Shown here: positions 8,775-17,698 of the stretch, one piece after another
How positions within the stretch are numbered: position 1 is the first letter of the stretch
How the letters are laid out: each line of letters opens with the position of its first letter
Source: G963664835 sp965220775
GTDB taxonomy: Bacteria; Chloroflexota; UBA6077; FW602-bin22; JBCLEL01
Direction: 5' to 3'
Length of the DNA: 64,000 nt
Assembly (NCBI GenBank): GCA_965220775.1
Contig: OZ244845.1
Span: forward strand, 3,596,001 to 3,660,000
Notes under the pieces: model-generated
Seen by the model: only the letters and a program-made list of their open reading frames with translations
The model's database searches: none
Told to the model about the DNA's origin: nothing
Translations under genes and position numbers: made by a program

Positions 8775-9728
8775 ATGGCACTATTCCTGACCGAGGATGA
8801 CGTCGGAAGACTTCTGACCATGAATGATGCAATTGAAGCGCTTGATGATGCGTTCCGGCAGATGGCCGACGATAAAGCGCCCGTTCGCCCGCGTCAACGA
8901 GTCAAGATCGCAGGCGGAACACTACAGGTGATGCCGGCGGCATTGCCGGCCGAAGATGCTATCGGATTCAAGGCCTACACGACGATGGCCGGCAGGCCGA
9001 ATTTTCACTTCGTCCTTTATGACAGCACGTCCGGCGAGCTGTTGGCGTTGATGCAGGCCAACCGTCTGGGCCAAATCCGAACCGGCGCCGCAAGCGGAGT
9101 AGCGACCAGGTACCTGGCCCGCAACGAGGTCTCCGTTTTCGGTTCAATCGGAACAGGTTGGCAGGCACGGTCCCAGGTGGAGGCTGTCTGCGCAGTGCGG
9201 CAATTCGAGAGAGGGGTTGCCTACGGACGCGATCCGGAGAGATTGAACGCGTTTTGCGAGGAAATGTCGAGGACCGTGAAACTGCCGATCGAGCCGGCGG
9301 CAAGCGCCAACGACGTGGCTCGCCAGGCCGACGTGCTGATCGCCGCGACCAACTCAAGACGTCCTGTCTTCGATGGAAACTCGCTATCGGCCGGCGTACA
9401 CATAAACGCGATAGGCTCGAATGGCGCGGAGCGGCAGGAGGTTGACGAGGCTACTGTAGTTAGAGCGAACCGCGTCGTAGTCGACTTGAAAGAGCAGGCC
9501 ATCATCGAGTGCGGCGACGTGATCCCTGTAGTCGGTGCCGGTCGTATGACTTGGGGCAGCGTTGTCGAGCTCGCCGATATCGTCGTAGGCCGGGCATCCG
9601 GCCGCGATTCTGAAGATGAGATCACGCTCTTCGAGTCTCAGGGCATCGCGCTAGAGGACGTGGCGGTTGGCATACATATCTACCGTTTGGCCCGAGAGCG
9701 CGGCATCGGTCAGGAGATACCGGTCTAG
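8775..9728 (+). CDS. ornithine cyclodeaminase/mu-crystallin family protein
   Basis: A 317-residue NAD(P)-dependent enzyme. RLGQIRTGAASGVATRYLA around residue 100 is the family signature, FGSIGTGWQARSQ starts the Rossmann fold, and VHINAIGSNGAERQEVD is the typical nicotinamide-side loop. Members include ornithine cyclodeaminase, alanine dehydrogenase (archaeal type), ketimine reductase and lysine cyclodeaminase, so the reaction is an imine/amine conversion whose substrate cannot be chosen from sequence. ATG 8775 is preferred to GTG 8739 because a CGGAGGA ribosome binding site lies ten bases upstream. Same-strand neighbours suggest a loose operon with the methyltransferase 11 bp downstream. Confidence 0.85.
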   Translation: MALFLTEDDVGRLLTMNDAIEALDDAFRQMADDKAPVRPRQRVKIAGGTLQVMPAALPAEDAIGFKAYTTMAGRPNFHFVLYDSTSGELLALMQANRLGQIRTGAASGVATRYLARNEVSVFGSIGTGWQARSQVEAVCAVRQFERGVAYGRDPERLNAFCEEMSRTVKLPIEPAASANDVARQADVLIAATNSRRPVFDGNSLSAGVHINAIGSNGAERQEVDEATVVRANRVVVDLKEQAIIECGDVIPVVGAGRMTWGSVVELADIVVGRASGRDSEDEITLFESQGIALEDVAVGIHIYRLARERGIGQEIPV

Positions 9729-9739
9729 GATGCCGGCCT

Positions 9740-10540
9740 TTGAAAGCATTCGAGAACACGTCTGACTACACACCGGTCGCCGCGCACTACGACAAGACTC
9801 GCAATATGCCGGAAGCGCTTCTCGACGAGTGTTTTCAGCGCATAATCGACCTGGCCGGCCTCGACCGAAGCGGGGAGATCCTGGACGCCGGATGCGGCAC
9901 CGGTCAGCTCTCTATCCCACTGATCAGGGCCGGGTTCTCCGTGACGGGAATAGATGTCTCGCGAGCAATGCTCGACATCGCGCGCTCGAAAACCGAGCCT
10001 CGAGACAGGGCGAACTTCATCGTCTCCGATGTTAGGTCGATGGAGTTTCCGACCGGCACGTTTACTGCCGTGATGGCCTCAAAACTCTTTCAGCACGTTG
10101 GCAACTGGGAATCCGCCGTAGACGAGATCATCAGAGTCACGAAGGACAGCGGGCTCTTTATCCATGTAAGTGACAAAGGCGCATTCGGAAACGCGGTCCG
10201 CCTAAAGTTTGCGGAGCGCGCCAAGGCACGCGGGTATTTGAACCCTTACCGAGGGATCAGAGACAGAAGCCTATTGGCAGTATATCTGCGAGGGCGGGGG
10301 GCCGAACAGATCGCAATCGATACAAACGACCTTGCATGGACGAAACAAATAAAACATGCAGACGCCTTTGGGCACTTGAGGCTCAAGCTTCATTCCGAAT
10401 TCTGGGGTATCCCAGATCACGACTACCTACCAATCCTGGAAGAAGTTCAGGATTGGATCGACACGCAACCTCACGCTGATGACACCACCGACGAATTGAG
10501 GCCCCACCTGGCTCTTGATCTATTCAGGATCAACAAGTAA
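9740..10540 (+). CDS. class I SAM-dependent methyltransferase
   Basis: A 266-residue methyltransferase. Motif I ILDAGCGTGQLS at about residues 47-58, the acidic loop VTGIDVSRAML and IVSDVRSMEFP are the S-adenosylmethionine binding elements; the N-terminal YTPVAAHYDKTRNMP is common in this group. The methyl acceptor is unknown; the resemblance is to small-molecule O- or C-methyltransferases. The probable start is TTG 9740. An overlapping ATG at 9730 is in another frame and soon stops. It follows the cyclodeaminase-like gene by 11 bp. Confidence 0.8.
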   Translation: MKAFENTSDYTPVAAHYDKTRNMPEALLDECFQRIIDLAGLDRSGEILDAGCGTGQLSIPLIRAGFSVTGIDVSRAMLDIARSKTEPRDRANFIVSDVRSMEFPTGTFTAVMASKLFQHVGNWESAVDEIIRVTKDSGLFIHVSDKGAFGNAVRLKFAERAKARGYLNPYRGIRDRSLLAVYLRGRGAEQIAIDTNDLAWTKQIKHADAFGHLRLKLHSEFWGIPDHDYLPILEEVQDWIDTQPHADDTTDELRPHLALDLFRINK

Positions 10541-10675
10541 GGGTCATAGCGGTTAGGAACAAGAGGGTCGCCGAAGCGCTCAGCACCGTGGGCTTGTGTC
10601 GGCCCGTCAGAGAGACAGCGGACGAGCGTGCATTCTTACCTAGCAACTTGGGATGATATGGCGCTATCTTGCATC

Positions 10676-11983
10676 TTAGGTAGTATTGTCCACCCTTCCG
10701 GAACCTGGTAGGTGGCGCAGCGATCGAAGTGGTGAATACACAATAGCGACCAACGCCGTCAAGACGATTGCCGCACCAACGACGAGCGCTGTCCGGAGGT
10801 CGAACACTGTGCCAAGCACACCTCCCATCAGTGCACCTATTGGCGCTATACCGTGGACGACCACCCGTCGCGTTGCATTAACGCGGCCCAATAGATCGGC
10901 CGGCGTAAGCGCCTGGCGCAGGGCAACATCGTTAACACTCCAGATCCTGGTCCCGATCCACAGTAGACCTGCGGACAGTCCCAGCAGTGGTAACGCTACT
11001 GTCAGCGGGCCGCCGGCCATTGCGATGAGCACACTTCCAGTACACATCAGTAACTGCGCAAGTACGATCGAGAGCCCCGGCCCGATTCGCCGGGTCACCT
11101 TGGCCGACAATGCCGCGCCGACAAGTGCTCCGGTGCCGCCGATTGCACCTATAAGACCAAGCATTGTTGGCGTCACTCCGAGGTCTTGTGCCACGAATAG
11201 AACAAATACGGCCAACTGCACGCCAGCACCAAGGTTGGCGACACCAGGCGCGACGACAAGGGTTCTAAGCAACGGCTGTTGCCAGATAATGCGAATTCCC
11301 TCGCCTATTTCACGCCAGACATCTCCTTGATTTACAGAACGCTGTTGCGCCGGCTCCGGCTTCTGTATAAGACCGGTCATGACAGCCGAGATAATTAGAG
11401 ACACAGAATACAAGAGGAGGACGAAAGGGGCGCTGACGAGCTCGATTAGCCAACCACCAACACCGGGCGCACCAATGCCGGCCGCCGATTGGCTGAGTTG
11501 AAGTTTGCTATTTGCTTCTACCAGACCTTCTTGTCGCACGAGCGTCGGCAAATATGATTGGGCGGCCACAAACTAGAACACCCCCAGGGCACCTACAGCA
11601 AGCACTATCGCGTAGAGGACTTCAATGCGGAAAATGCCCAACAACGCAGTCAATGGGATCAACGCAATCAGGAAAGCCTGCCCTAAGTTTGTAACGATAA
11701 TAATCGGTCGCCTCGGGAGCCGGTCGACCCAAACCCCGACGAACAGCCCAAGTAGGATGATTGGAATCGTTCCCGCGGCGCGCAGCAGGCCCATCTCGAA
11801 TGCGGTCGCCTGGAGAACGAGTACCGCCGTCAGGGGCAGAGCAAGGTTGAAAAGAGCCGAGCCACCACTAGAAACAGTCTCCCCAATCCAGAATCTTAGA
11901 AAGTCGCGATCACGGGAGTGAGGTCTGTTCGTGGAGTCTGGATTTGCGTTCATCACGATCGCACTATTGAACCTGCCGCACAC
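10676..11983 (-). pseudogene. MFS transporter gene interrupted by an in-frame stop
   Basis: Reading the minus strand from 11983, a 136-codon frame with the first membrane helices and the WVDRLPRRPIIIVTN loop ends in GVF and a TAG (plus bases 11573-11575). The same frame continues at once with FVAAQSYLPTLV, a conserved MFS segment, and runs to 10676 with eight more hydrophobic segments. The total, about 435 codons, is the normal length of an EntS/MFS_3-type drug or siderophore exporter. One nonsense change is the only visible defect, so this is either a recent pseudogene or a sequencing error. No sign of a Sec/Pyl context, because the codon is TAG and the site is inside a membrane helix. Confidence 0.75.
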
Positions 11984-12345
11984 TCCAGAGCACTGTTCGG
12001 CGGGTGAGAACTAATATCCCTATGGGAAACTTCGAGCGCATCCACCTCGCATTCACCTTACCAACTGGAATTCGGAGCCGACTCACGCGCTGAGGTGCAG
12101 TTGCCTGGGCAGTACATCGCCAATAACATCCTAAAATCCCTCAATCGGGGTTGATTAAGTGTCAACTTCGCTGTTACGCCGTCCGGACACTTCAATAGCC
12201 GGCATTCACATCCCCACCTCAACTAGTGTAACGCTGTTGCTGAAACCACCAAGTCAAGCACATCACGGTACTCCAATGGCCGAAATAATCCCGGATGTCG
12301 GTCAGCAAGAATAAGACGCGGTCGGTATATCCGACGATACACGGT
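11984..12345. other. intergenic, no gene recognised
   Basis: About 360 bases between the broken MFS gene and the MITE. Frames are short and look random, with no ribosome binding site followed by a family-like protein. TTAAGTGTCAAC near 12155 and a few A/T-rich stretches are the only features; no promoter or terminator is convincing. Confidence 0.4.
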
Positions 12346-12712
12346 GTAAGTGTTCAGATTCAGGGGTACCTGCTCCGTATGGGCGTAATATCGCACCAAT
12401 AAGGGTCTACCACAGGCGAGGATGTCTGATCGGCGAAAGCCAGGAAAGGGTTGCAAGGGCGATCCGCCTCAGGCGGATGCCGGGGGATGTGGGGGCGTCC
12501 CCCACAACAAAGATCCCCCTTCTCCTGGCCAGTAGAAGGGGGCCAGGTCGAAGACTACGCAAGGCGAGGGGATGAGGTCGACCAGCTCGTGGATTTGGCA
12601 TCGATAGGTTGGAAATCACCCCTTGACCGCCGACTGAGGTCCCGAATGGCGACTCGACCTATCCAGTTCACGGGCATGGAGGAGAGACATACACCCAAAT
12701 CTGAACTGTTAC
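12346..12712 (-). mobile_element. MITE copy 1 (IS1595-like ends)
   Basis: A 367-bp element with related inverted ends: GTAAGTGTTCAGATT at 12346 and, on the opposite strand, GTAACAGTTCAGATTT ending at 12712. It is flanked by TACACGGT (12338-12345) and TACACGGC (12713-12720), a 7-of-8 direct repeat that reads as an 8-bp target duplication. A second copy in opposite orientation lies at 54037-54373 and its last ~150 bp recur next to the transposase at 45.1-45.3 kb. It carries no transposase, only internal palindromes such as the GGCGATCCGCC hairpin. 8-bp duplications are typical of IS1595-family transposition. Confidence 0.75.
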
Positions 12713-12759
12713 TACACGGCGTCCCGATTTGCAGTAGCGCCTCGCCTTGACCGATGACC

Positions 12760-13335
12760 ATGGCGCAAACGTGTAGGCATCCCTTATGGCTGCCCTGGGC
12801 CGAGAATCGAAAGGCCCTCCGCCGGCCTCTATCAACTCGTGCGGGGTCGCTCAAGCAGTGGTACTATTATAATACACATGTTCGGGTACACTGGTTTCCC
12901 GCTGGGCAGCAGCGCCAATTCGGGCTGCCGGTCGATATCGCGCAGCGGAGGGTCGCCAACTAAATATGAAAAATGCAAAACAAATATCCAGCCGACATGC
13001 CGCTGTCTGTAAGGCCGGCTCTTGTGGCCCGCCTGGTAGAGAATCGAAAAACCCCTGCCGGCCACAATCGGCCGACACAGGATAACTGCCACAAATGGTA
13101 AAATTGCAAAACAAATATCCAGGCAACACGCCGCTGGCTGTGGGGCCGGCTCTTGTCGCCGGCTTGGGTGAAGGAGTGAAAAACCCCGGCGAGCCTCTTT
13201 CATCTCACACAGGATCGCTCTTACAAAAGCAAAAAATGCAAAACAATGGTTTAGAGCCGGGTCTCAGAGCCGCCTTGGATGGCGAATCGAAAGTCCCTGC
13301 TTCGTTACAGGCTCAAATTGACATACCGGACGAAC
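12760..13335. repeat. three-unit ~132-bp repeat cluster with TGCAAAACAAATATCC core
   Basis: The core GCAAAACAAATATCCA begins at 12975 and 13106, with a third degenerate core at 13239, a period of about 132 bases. The units also share GGCCGGCTCTTGT and GAATCGAAAAACCCC-like segments. A related cluster in opposite orientation lies at 33790-34090, where a block of about 40 bases around the core and a terminal ACATGTGT-AT-rich block near 12870 are almost the same. No protein is convincingly encoded on either strand. Function is unknown; no spacer-repeat pattern of a CRISPR type is present. Confidence 0.55.
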
Positions 13336-13347
13336 CAAACCTATAAT
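13318..13347 (+). promoter_or_regulatory. promoter for the rpmH-rnpA-yidD-yidC block
   Basis: TTGACA at 13318-13323 and TATAAT at 13342-13347, both perfect consensus hexamers, are spaced by 18 bases. The position, 85 bp before the rpmH start, fits the strong promoter expected for ribosomal protein L34 and the genes behind it. The -35 lies at the edge of the last repeat unit upstream. Confidence 0.75.
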
Positions 13348-13431
13348 CCGAAGCTGAACATGCGCCTCATCGATCGTGAGTCGCTAAAGAGCCCGTGCTG
13401 GCGGACGGGTCGATAGAATGGAAGACGTAAC

Positions 13432-13578
13432 GTGCCAAAGAGAACATATCAACCCAAGAAGAGACGACGCGCGCGAAAGCACGGGTTCCTCGGCCGAATG
13501 AGTTCCCCGGGCGGACGTGCGATAATCAAGCGCCGGCGGCGAGCCGGGCGCAAGCGGCTAACACCCGCCACTTCCTAA
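13432..13578 (+). CDS. rpmH: 50S ribosomal protein L34
   Basis: A 48-codon gene starting with GTG and coding for a very basic protein, MPKRTYQPKKRRRARKHGF, continuing with GRMSSPGGRAII and ending in RKRLTPATS. This is the full-length L34 pattern: the conserved RTYQPK start, the RARKHGF segment and the RR-rich tail. It is part of the large ribosomal subunit. It lies 46 bp before rnpA in the conserved bacterial order rpmH-rnpA-yidD-yidC. A consensus promoter is at 13318-13347. dnaA, which often precedes rpmH in bacteria, is not there; a repeat region is. Confidence 0.95.
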   Translation: MPKRTYQPKKRRRARKHGFLGRMSSPGGRAIIKRRRRAGRKRLTPATS

Positions 13579-13624
13579 ATGTCCGCCATCTGCTTGGCAG
13601 ATACAGAGCCCGGTTTTCGACCTA

Positions 13625-13969
13625 TTGGATAGACGTTACCGTCTGCGCGAAAAGGCCGACTTTCAACGCGTCAGACGGCGAGGAAGCTCCTTTTCGAGCC
13701 CAATACTAGCCATGTACGTTCACCCCAACGGCGGTAAGCTGTCTAGGTTCGGCATTGTCACTGGCAAGAAGATCGGCAAGGCCGTAGTGCGCAATAGGAC
13801 CAAGCGCCGGATAAAGGAGTCGATCGGATCTTTTCTAGATGAGTTGCACCAAGGCCTTGACGTCCTTTTCGTGGCCCGCCCGTCTATCGCAACGGCGGAC
13901 TTCGCCAAGATCTGTTCGACGGTTGAGAATCTGGCCGGCAGGGCCGGTTTGTACCGGCCATCCGTCTAG
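13625..13969 (+). CDS. rnpA: ribonuclease P protein component
   Basis: A 114-residue basic protein. RYRLREKADFQRVRRRGSSF is the N-terminal family block, FGIVTGKKIGKAVVRNRTKR is the RNA-binding RNR motif, and VLFVARPSIA closes the fold. RnpA binds RNase P RNA and helps remove the 5' leader of pre-tRNAs. The start is a TTG at 13625 and matches the normal family length. It sits between rpmH and yidD in the conserved order and probably belongs to the same transcript. Confidence 0.95.
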   Translation: MDRRYRLREKADFQRVRRRGSSFSSPILAMYVHPNGGKLSRFGIVTGKKIGKAVVRNRTKRRIKESIGSFLDELHQGLDVLFVARPSIATADFAKICSTVENLAGRAGLYRPSV

Positions 13970-13989
13970 ACGTGGGGAAGGCCCTCCAG

Positions 13990-14199
13990 ATGAAGTGGTT
14001 TATGATCGGAGCAATCAATGCCTATCGCCGGTGGGTGTCTCCAATGCTGCCACCTAGCTGCCGATACTATCCGACTTGCTCAGAATATGCCGGCACTTCG
14101 CTCGAAAAGTACGGCGTTTTTAGAGGAAGCATGCTTGCGGTCTGGAGAGTCTTGCGGTGCAACCCCTTCAACGCCGGCGGCTATGACCCTGTACCATGA
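13990..14199 (+). CDS. yidD: membrane protein insertion efficiency factor YidD
   Basis: A 69-residue protein from ATG 13990: MKWFMIGAINAYRRWVSPM, then PPSCRYYPTCSEYAG and the C-terminal LRCNPFNAGGYDPVP. The Cys-rich PSCR-PTCSEY motif and RCNPF-GGYDPVP are diagnostic of YidD, which assists YidC in inserting membrane proteins. A GGGGAAGG ribosome binding site lies eight bases before 13990, so I prefer it to the upstream GTG 13972. It follows rnpA and precedes yidC. Confidence 0.92.
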   Translation: MKWFMIGAINAYRRWVSPMLPPSCRYYPTCSEYAGTSLEKYGVFRGSMLAVWRVLRCNPFNAGGYDPVP

Positions 14200-14259
14200 A
14201 ACACACCTGCCATTCTCACCGAGAGCCGGCAGCCATTAAGGCGCTAGGAGGATAATCGG

Positions 14260-15255
14260 TTGCTGGACCAGATCGGTGATTTCTTCAACAACACCCTGGT
14301 AAATCCGCTTACCGAAGCGTTGACCTTTCTCTACGGCATCCTCGGCGACGCTGGCCTAGCAAGCTGGGGACTCACCATCGTCGTCTTCACCGTCATTGTG
14401 AAGACGATAACACTCCCCTTGACCATGACCTCGCTCCGTTCATCGAAGAAGATGCAGCGACTTCAGCCTGAGATCAGTGAGGTGCGAAAGAAGTACCCGA
14501 AGGACAAGGTACGCCTGCAGCAGGAGACGATGGCGCTGTACAGCAAACACGGAGTCAATCCGGCCGCCGGCTGTCTGCCGATGCTGATTCAAATGCCTAT
14601 CTGGTTCGCGCTCTACCGAGCATTGTGGAATCTAGCCGATCCCCTTGCACACACTTACGATGAATCGTTCGCCGAGCCGTTTCTATGGGTGTCAAGCCTT
14701 GCCAAGAACGAAGGCTTTCCGTTCGCGCTGGCGATCTTATCTGCGATCAGTGGCTACGTGATGATGAGGATGACTATGGTGAAGAGCGTCGATCCTCAGC
14801 AGAAGATGACCCAGCAGATAATGCAGTTCATGCCCCTTATGTACTTGATATTCGCCGTTCAGGAGATCATTACTGCAGGGCTTGTAGTGTATTGGGTCAC
14901 TACGAATGTCATCACTATCTTCCAGCAGCTGTTTCTTACTGGGTGGGGCAGCCTCTTGCCGGAGCGCATTCAGGAGCGGACTGGCTACTTTCAGAAGGGG
15001 TTAATTGGCATCCAAATCGAGAACGAGCGGCGACTCCGAGAGGCCCGAGAGGCCCAAGAGGCCGTCGTCGCAGAACCCGTAGAGATCGAGGCAAGTGCAC
15101 CCGCTGAAGAAGTCCCACAACCAGCGAAGGACGGAAGGAGGCCGAAACGTCGTTCGACCGTGACATCAACCCGTGGGCCTTCGCAAAGAAGTCGCACAGC
15201 CGGAACCTCCGGCCGTCGACGTAAACGTAGAAAAAAGAACGCTTCTCGTTCTTGA
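14260..15255 (+). CDS. yidC: membrane protein insertase YidC/OxaA
   Basis: A 331-residue membrane protein of the Gram-positive/short YidC type. The first segment WGLTIVVFTVIVKTITLPLT begins the conserved hydrophobic core, followed by the coiled cytosolic loop with MQRLQPEISEVRKKYP, GCLPMLIQMPIWFALYRAL, and two further helices including LMYLIFAVQEIITAG. The C-terminal tail after residue 255 is highly charged (RRPKRRS, RRKRRKK), as in many YidC proteins that contact ribosomes. It inserts proteins into the membrane alone or with SecYEG. The TTG start has an AGGAGG ribosome binding site. Confidence 0.93.
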   Translation: MLDQIGDFFNNTLVNPLTEALTFLYGILGDAGLASWGLTIVVFTVIVKTITLPLTMTSLRSSKKMQRLQPEISEVRKKYPKDKVRLQQETMALYSKHGVNPAAGCLPMLIQMPIWFALYRALWNLADPLAHTYDESFAEPFLWVSSLAKNEGFPFALAILSAISGYVMMRMTMVKSVDPQQKMTQQIMQFMPLMYLIFAVQEIITAGLVVYWVTTNVITIFQQLFLTGWGSLLPERIQERTGYFQKGLIGIQIENERRLREAREAQEAVVAEPVEIEASAPAEEVPQPAKDGRRPKRRSTVTSTRGPSQRSRTAGTSGRRRKRRKKNASRS

Positions 15256-15339
15256 GACCGGTTTGCAGGCGATTTTGAAGCGTTCAATAAACCATCAATC
15301 GATCCTAAGGGGCACGATGATTGGAGGCCAGGAGGTAAA

Positions 15340-16014
15340 TTGGAGAGTCTAGAGATCTCGGCCGGCACTGTGGAAGAAGCCACTCAAATTGCGCTTGATC
15401 AACTGGGCAAAGGCCGCGAAGAAGTAGAAATCGCCGTTCTAGCCGAGGGTAACCGTGGGCTCTTGGGCATTGGTGGCGAAGATGCCCGAATCCTCGTCAC
15501 GCCGAAGGAGAGTGCGTCCAGCGTCGATGAACCATCCCAAGAAGACGAGATAAAGGAGACCGCGAAAGAGGTGCTCGAGACCTTACTTCGCATGATGAAC
15601 GTTGACGCGACGCTCACTGTAAAGCCCACTTACGAGTCAAGCATCGGCGAAGGATTTGTCTGTGTACTCGACATTGATGGAGATGACGTTGGAATCCTGA
15701 TCGGCAGACGCGGCAATACCCTGGGATCGCTACAGTTCATAACCAATTTGATTGCCAGCCGGGTATTAAACAGGCGGATCAGGGTATTAGTAGACGTAGA
15801 AGGCTATCGGCTTCGACGCGAATCATCACTGCGGACGCTGGCTGAACGGATGGCCAAGCGCGTGGAAGAAACCGGGAGGTCGATCACGCTCGAATCTATG
15901 CCTCCGAACGAACGACGAATCATTCACATAGTTCTGAGCGAGAATCCGTCAGTCACCACTTCCAGCATAGACGAAGGCGATCACCGCAGGGTGGTGGTTT
16001 CGCCCCAACTTTAG
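15340..16014 (+). CDS. jag: Jag/KhpB RNA-binding protein (Jag-N, KH and R3H domains)
   Basis: A 224-residue protein. Residues 1-50 (EISAGTVEEATQIALDQLG, then GNRGLLGIGGEDARI) match the Jag N-terminal domain; a KH domain with VGILIGRRGNTLGSLQFI lies at about residues 115-150; the R3H domain with ESMPPNERRIIHIVLSE is at the C-terminus. Jag/KhpB binds RNA and is usually encoded right after yidC, as here. The TTG start is preceded by AGGAGG. Its role in cell elongation or division is known from Gram-positive bacteria and is only inferred here. Confidence 0.92.
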   Translation: MESLEISAGTVEEATQIALDQLGKGREEVEIAVLAEGNRGLLGIGGEDARILVTPKESASSVDEPSQEDEIKETAKEVLETLLRMMNVDATLTVKPTYESSIGEGFVCVLDIDGDDVGILIGRRGNTLGSLQFITNLIASRVLNRRIRVLVDVEGYRLRRESSLRTLAERMAKRVEETGRSITLESMPPNERRIIHIVLSENPSVTTSSIDEGDHRRVVVSPQL

Positions 16015-16046
16015 CCGGTTTCAACAGTCTCCCCTCGAACGTACAG

Positions 16047-16919
16047 GTGATATATCTAGGCGACGTTCAAGAATCCATTGACTACCTGTCAATTGGCCAC
16101 CTGACGATTGATCGACACCCACTTGGCGACCGACCGGGAGGTACTGTCCGGTATGCTGCCTGGGTTGCTTCCAAGCTAGGTGCGCGGGTAGGAGTGGTCA
16201 CCAGTGCCCATTCAAGGATCGATGCTGATGAATGGATTGAAGCCGGCGCCTCCTGCGCTCTCAAGCCGGCCGAGAACACCACGACGTTCCGGAACATATA
16301 TGAGCCAGGCGGACGGCGACAGATTCTAACGAGGGTGGCCGACAATGTAGGAATCTGCGATGCACCGGCTCATTGGCGTAACGCTCGTATCATTCATCTC
16401 GCACCGCTGGTGGGAGAAATTGATCCTGAAGAAATCGTATTTTGTCCGGCGGGCAGCTTGCGCTGCGCCACTCTACAAGGGTGGCTGCGTGCTTGGGACG
16501 TCGGGGAGGGTTCGGTTCGCCCCAACGCTCATCCACGACTCTTGGAGTATGCCCAATATTTTGACGCAATAGTCGTGAGCACTGAAGATCTGAAGGGCTT
16601 GGAGTCTATCAAGCGGGAGTTAATTTCCGGTGCCAGGCTGATTGCGGTGACGAAAGGGGCGGCCGGCGCTGACCTCTGGGCGAACGGCCGTCCGCTTGGC
16701 CAGGTCGAAGCGGTGCCCGTGCAAGTAGTAGATCCAACCGGTGCCGGCGATGTGTTCGCTGCCGCATTCTTTATGCAGCTCGCGGCCGGCGAGGATCCCT
16801 CGACGGCAGGGCGCTACGCCTGTTGCGCAGCCAGCCTGTCGACCAGCGGAGAAGGCACCGCAGCGATCGCCGACGACGCAACTATTCGTCGCCGGCTGGA
16901 TCAGGGATTGACAGCGTGA
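16047..16919 (+). CDS. PfkB-family carbohydrate kinase
   Basis: A 290-residue kinase of the ribokinase superfamily. The N-terminal SIGHLTIDRHPLGDRPGGTVRYA gives the glycine-rich sugar side, and DPTGAGDVFAAAFFMQLAAG is the PfkB signature 2 with the catalytic Asp, at about residues 230-250. The family phosphorylates sugars or nucleosides with ATP; the substrate here is unknown. The GTG start has only a weak ribosome binding site. The stop overlaps the GTG start of parA (GTGA), so the two are coupled, an unusual partner for a chromosome partition gene. Confidence 0.8.
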   Translation: MIYLGDVQESIDYLSIGHLTIDRHPLGDRPGGTVRYAAWVASKLGARVGVVTSAHSRIDADEWIEAGASCALKPAENTTTFRNIYEPGGRRQILTRVADNVGICDAPAHWRNARIIHLAPLVGEIDPEEIVFCPAGSLRCATLQGWLRAWDVGEGSVRPNAHPRLLEYAQYFDAIVVSTEDLKGLESIKRELISGARLIAVTKGAAGADLWANGRPLGQVEAVPVQVVDPTGAGDVFAAAFFMQLAAGEDPSTAGRYACCAASLSTSGEGTAAIADDATIRRRLDQGLTA

Positions 16920-17698
16920 ATCGGGCTCCAGTGATCGCCATTGCAAACCAGAAGGGAGGAGTGGGTAAGACAACTACCGCAATCAACCTCGGCGCTTGTC
17001 TCGGAGAGCGGGGAATAAGTGTTCTCTTGATCGATCTGGACCCACAAGCAAACGTCACCGCCTCTCTAGGATATGACAAGCGGTCGGGAGAGCCTTCCAT
17101 ATACGAAGCATTATTGGGAGATATTGATCTCAGCGCCATCCTGATCGATACCGGCCGGCCTGGTCTCTGGCTGGCGCCATCCTCGATCAGACTTGCAGGC
17201 GCAGAGCTAGAGTTGGTGGGTGTAGAAGCTCGGGAACACCAGTTGCGCCGGCTGCTAAATGGCACGGCAAAGACAATCGATCTGGTGATGTTGGACTGTC
17301 CGCCATCGCTGGGACTCCTCACCTTGAACGCTCTGGCAGCCGCCAACGGCATCATTGTTCCTATCCAATGCGAATACCTGGCGTTGGAAGGACTCGCTCA
17401 ACTGACGAACACCATCGGGATGATAGTTGAAACGTTGAATCCCTCTTTACGGATAACCGGCATCGTGATGACCATGTTCGACGCGCGCACGAACCTGTCG
17501 CCCCAAGTCGTAGAGCAAGTTCGGCAGCACTTCCCGGCCCTACTATTTCGCAGCAAGATTCCGCGCAGTGTCCGGCTATCGGAAGCGCCGAGCTACGGAC
17601 AAACGATCATTGAGTACGCTCCGCGTTCGGCCGGGGCCCTAGCCTATCGACGGCTGACTGAGGAGCTGTTGGACCGACTCAAGTTGCCTATGCGCTAG
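16916..17698 (+). CDS. parA: ParA/Soj family chromosome partitioning ATPase
   Basis: A 260-residue deviant Walker-type ATPase. AIANQKGGVGKTTTAINLG at about residues 8-26 is the Walker A motif with the signature Lys, DLDPQANVTASLG follows, and VMLDCPPSLGLLT is the Walker B region. ParA proteins position the chromosome or plasmid together with ParB. I start at GTG 16916, which overlaps the kinase stop, rather than at the upstream in-frame start at 16823, because the additional 31 residues are low-complexity basic sequence. No parB follows; the next gene is an aminotransferase. Confidence 0.9.
   Translation: MNRAPVIAIANQKGGVGKTTTAINLGACLGERGISVLLIDLDPQANVTASLGYDKRSGEPSIYEALLGDIDLSAILIDTGRPGLWLAPSSIRLAGAELELVGVEAREHQLRRLLNGTAKTIDLVMLDCPPSLGLLTLNALAAANGIIVPIQCEYLALEGLAQLTNTIGMIVETLNPSLRITGIVMTMFDARTNLSPQVVEQVRQHFPALLFRSKIPRSVRLSEAPSYGQTIIEYAPRSAGALAYRRLTEELLDRLKLPMR

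Noticed and set aside
12832..13203. A 123-residue minus-strand frame with repeated DICFAILPF-like strings
   Set aside because: It follows the 132-bp repeats and has neither a ribosome binding site nor known similarity.
12000..13430. oriC with DnaA boxes upstream of rpmH
   Set aside because: No cluster of TTATCCACA-like 9-mers was found by eye in the region; only repeats and a MITE are visible.
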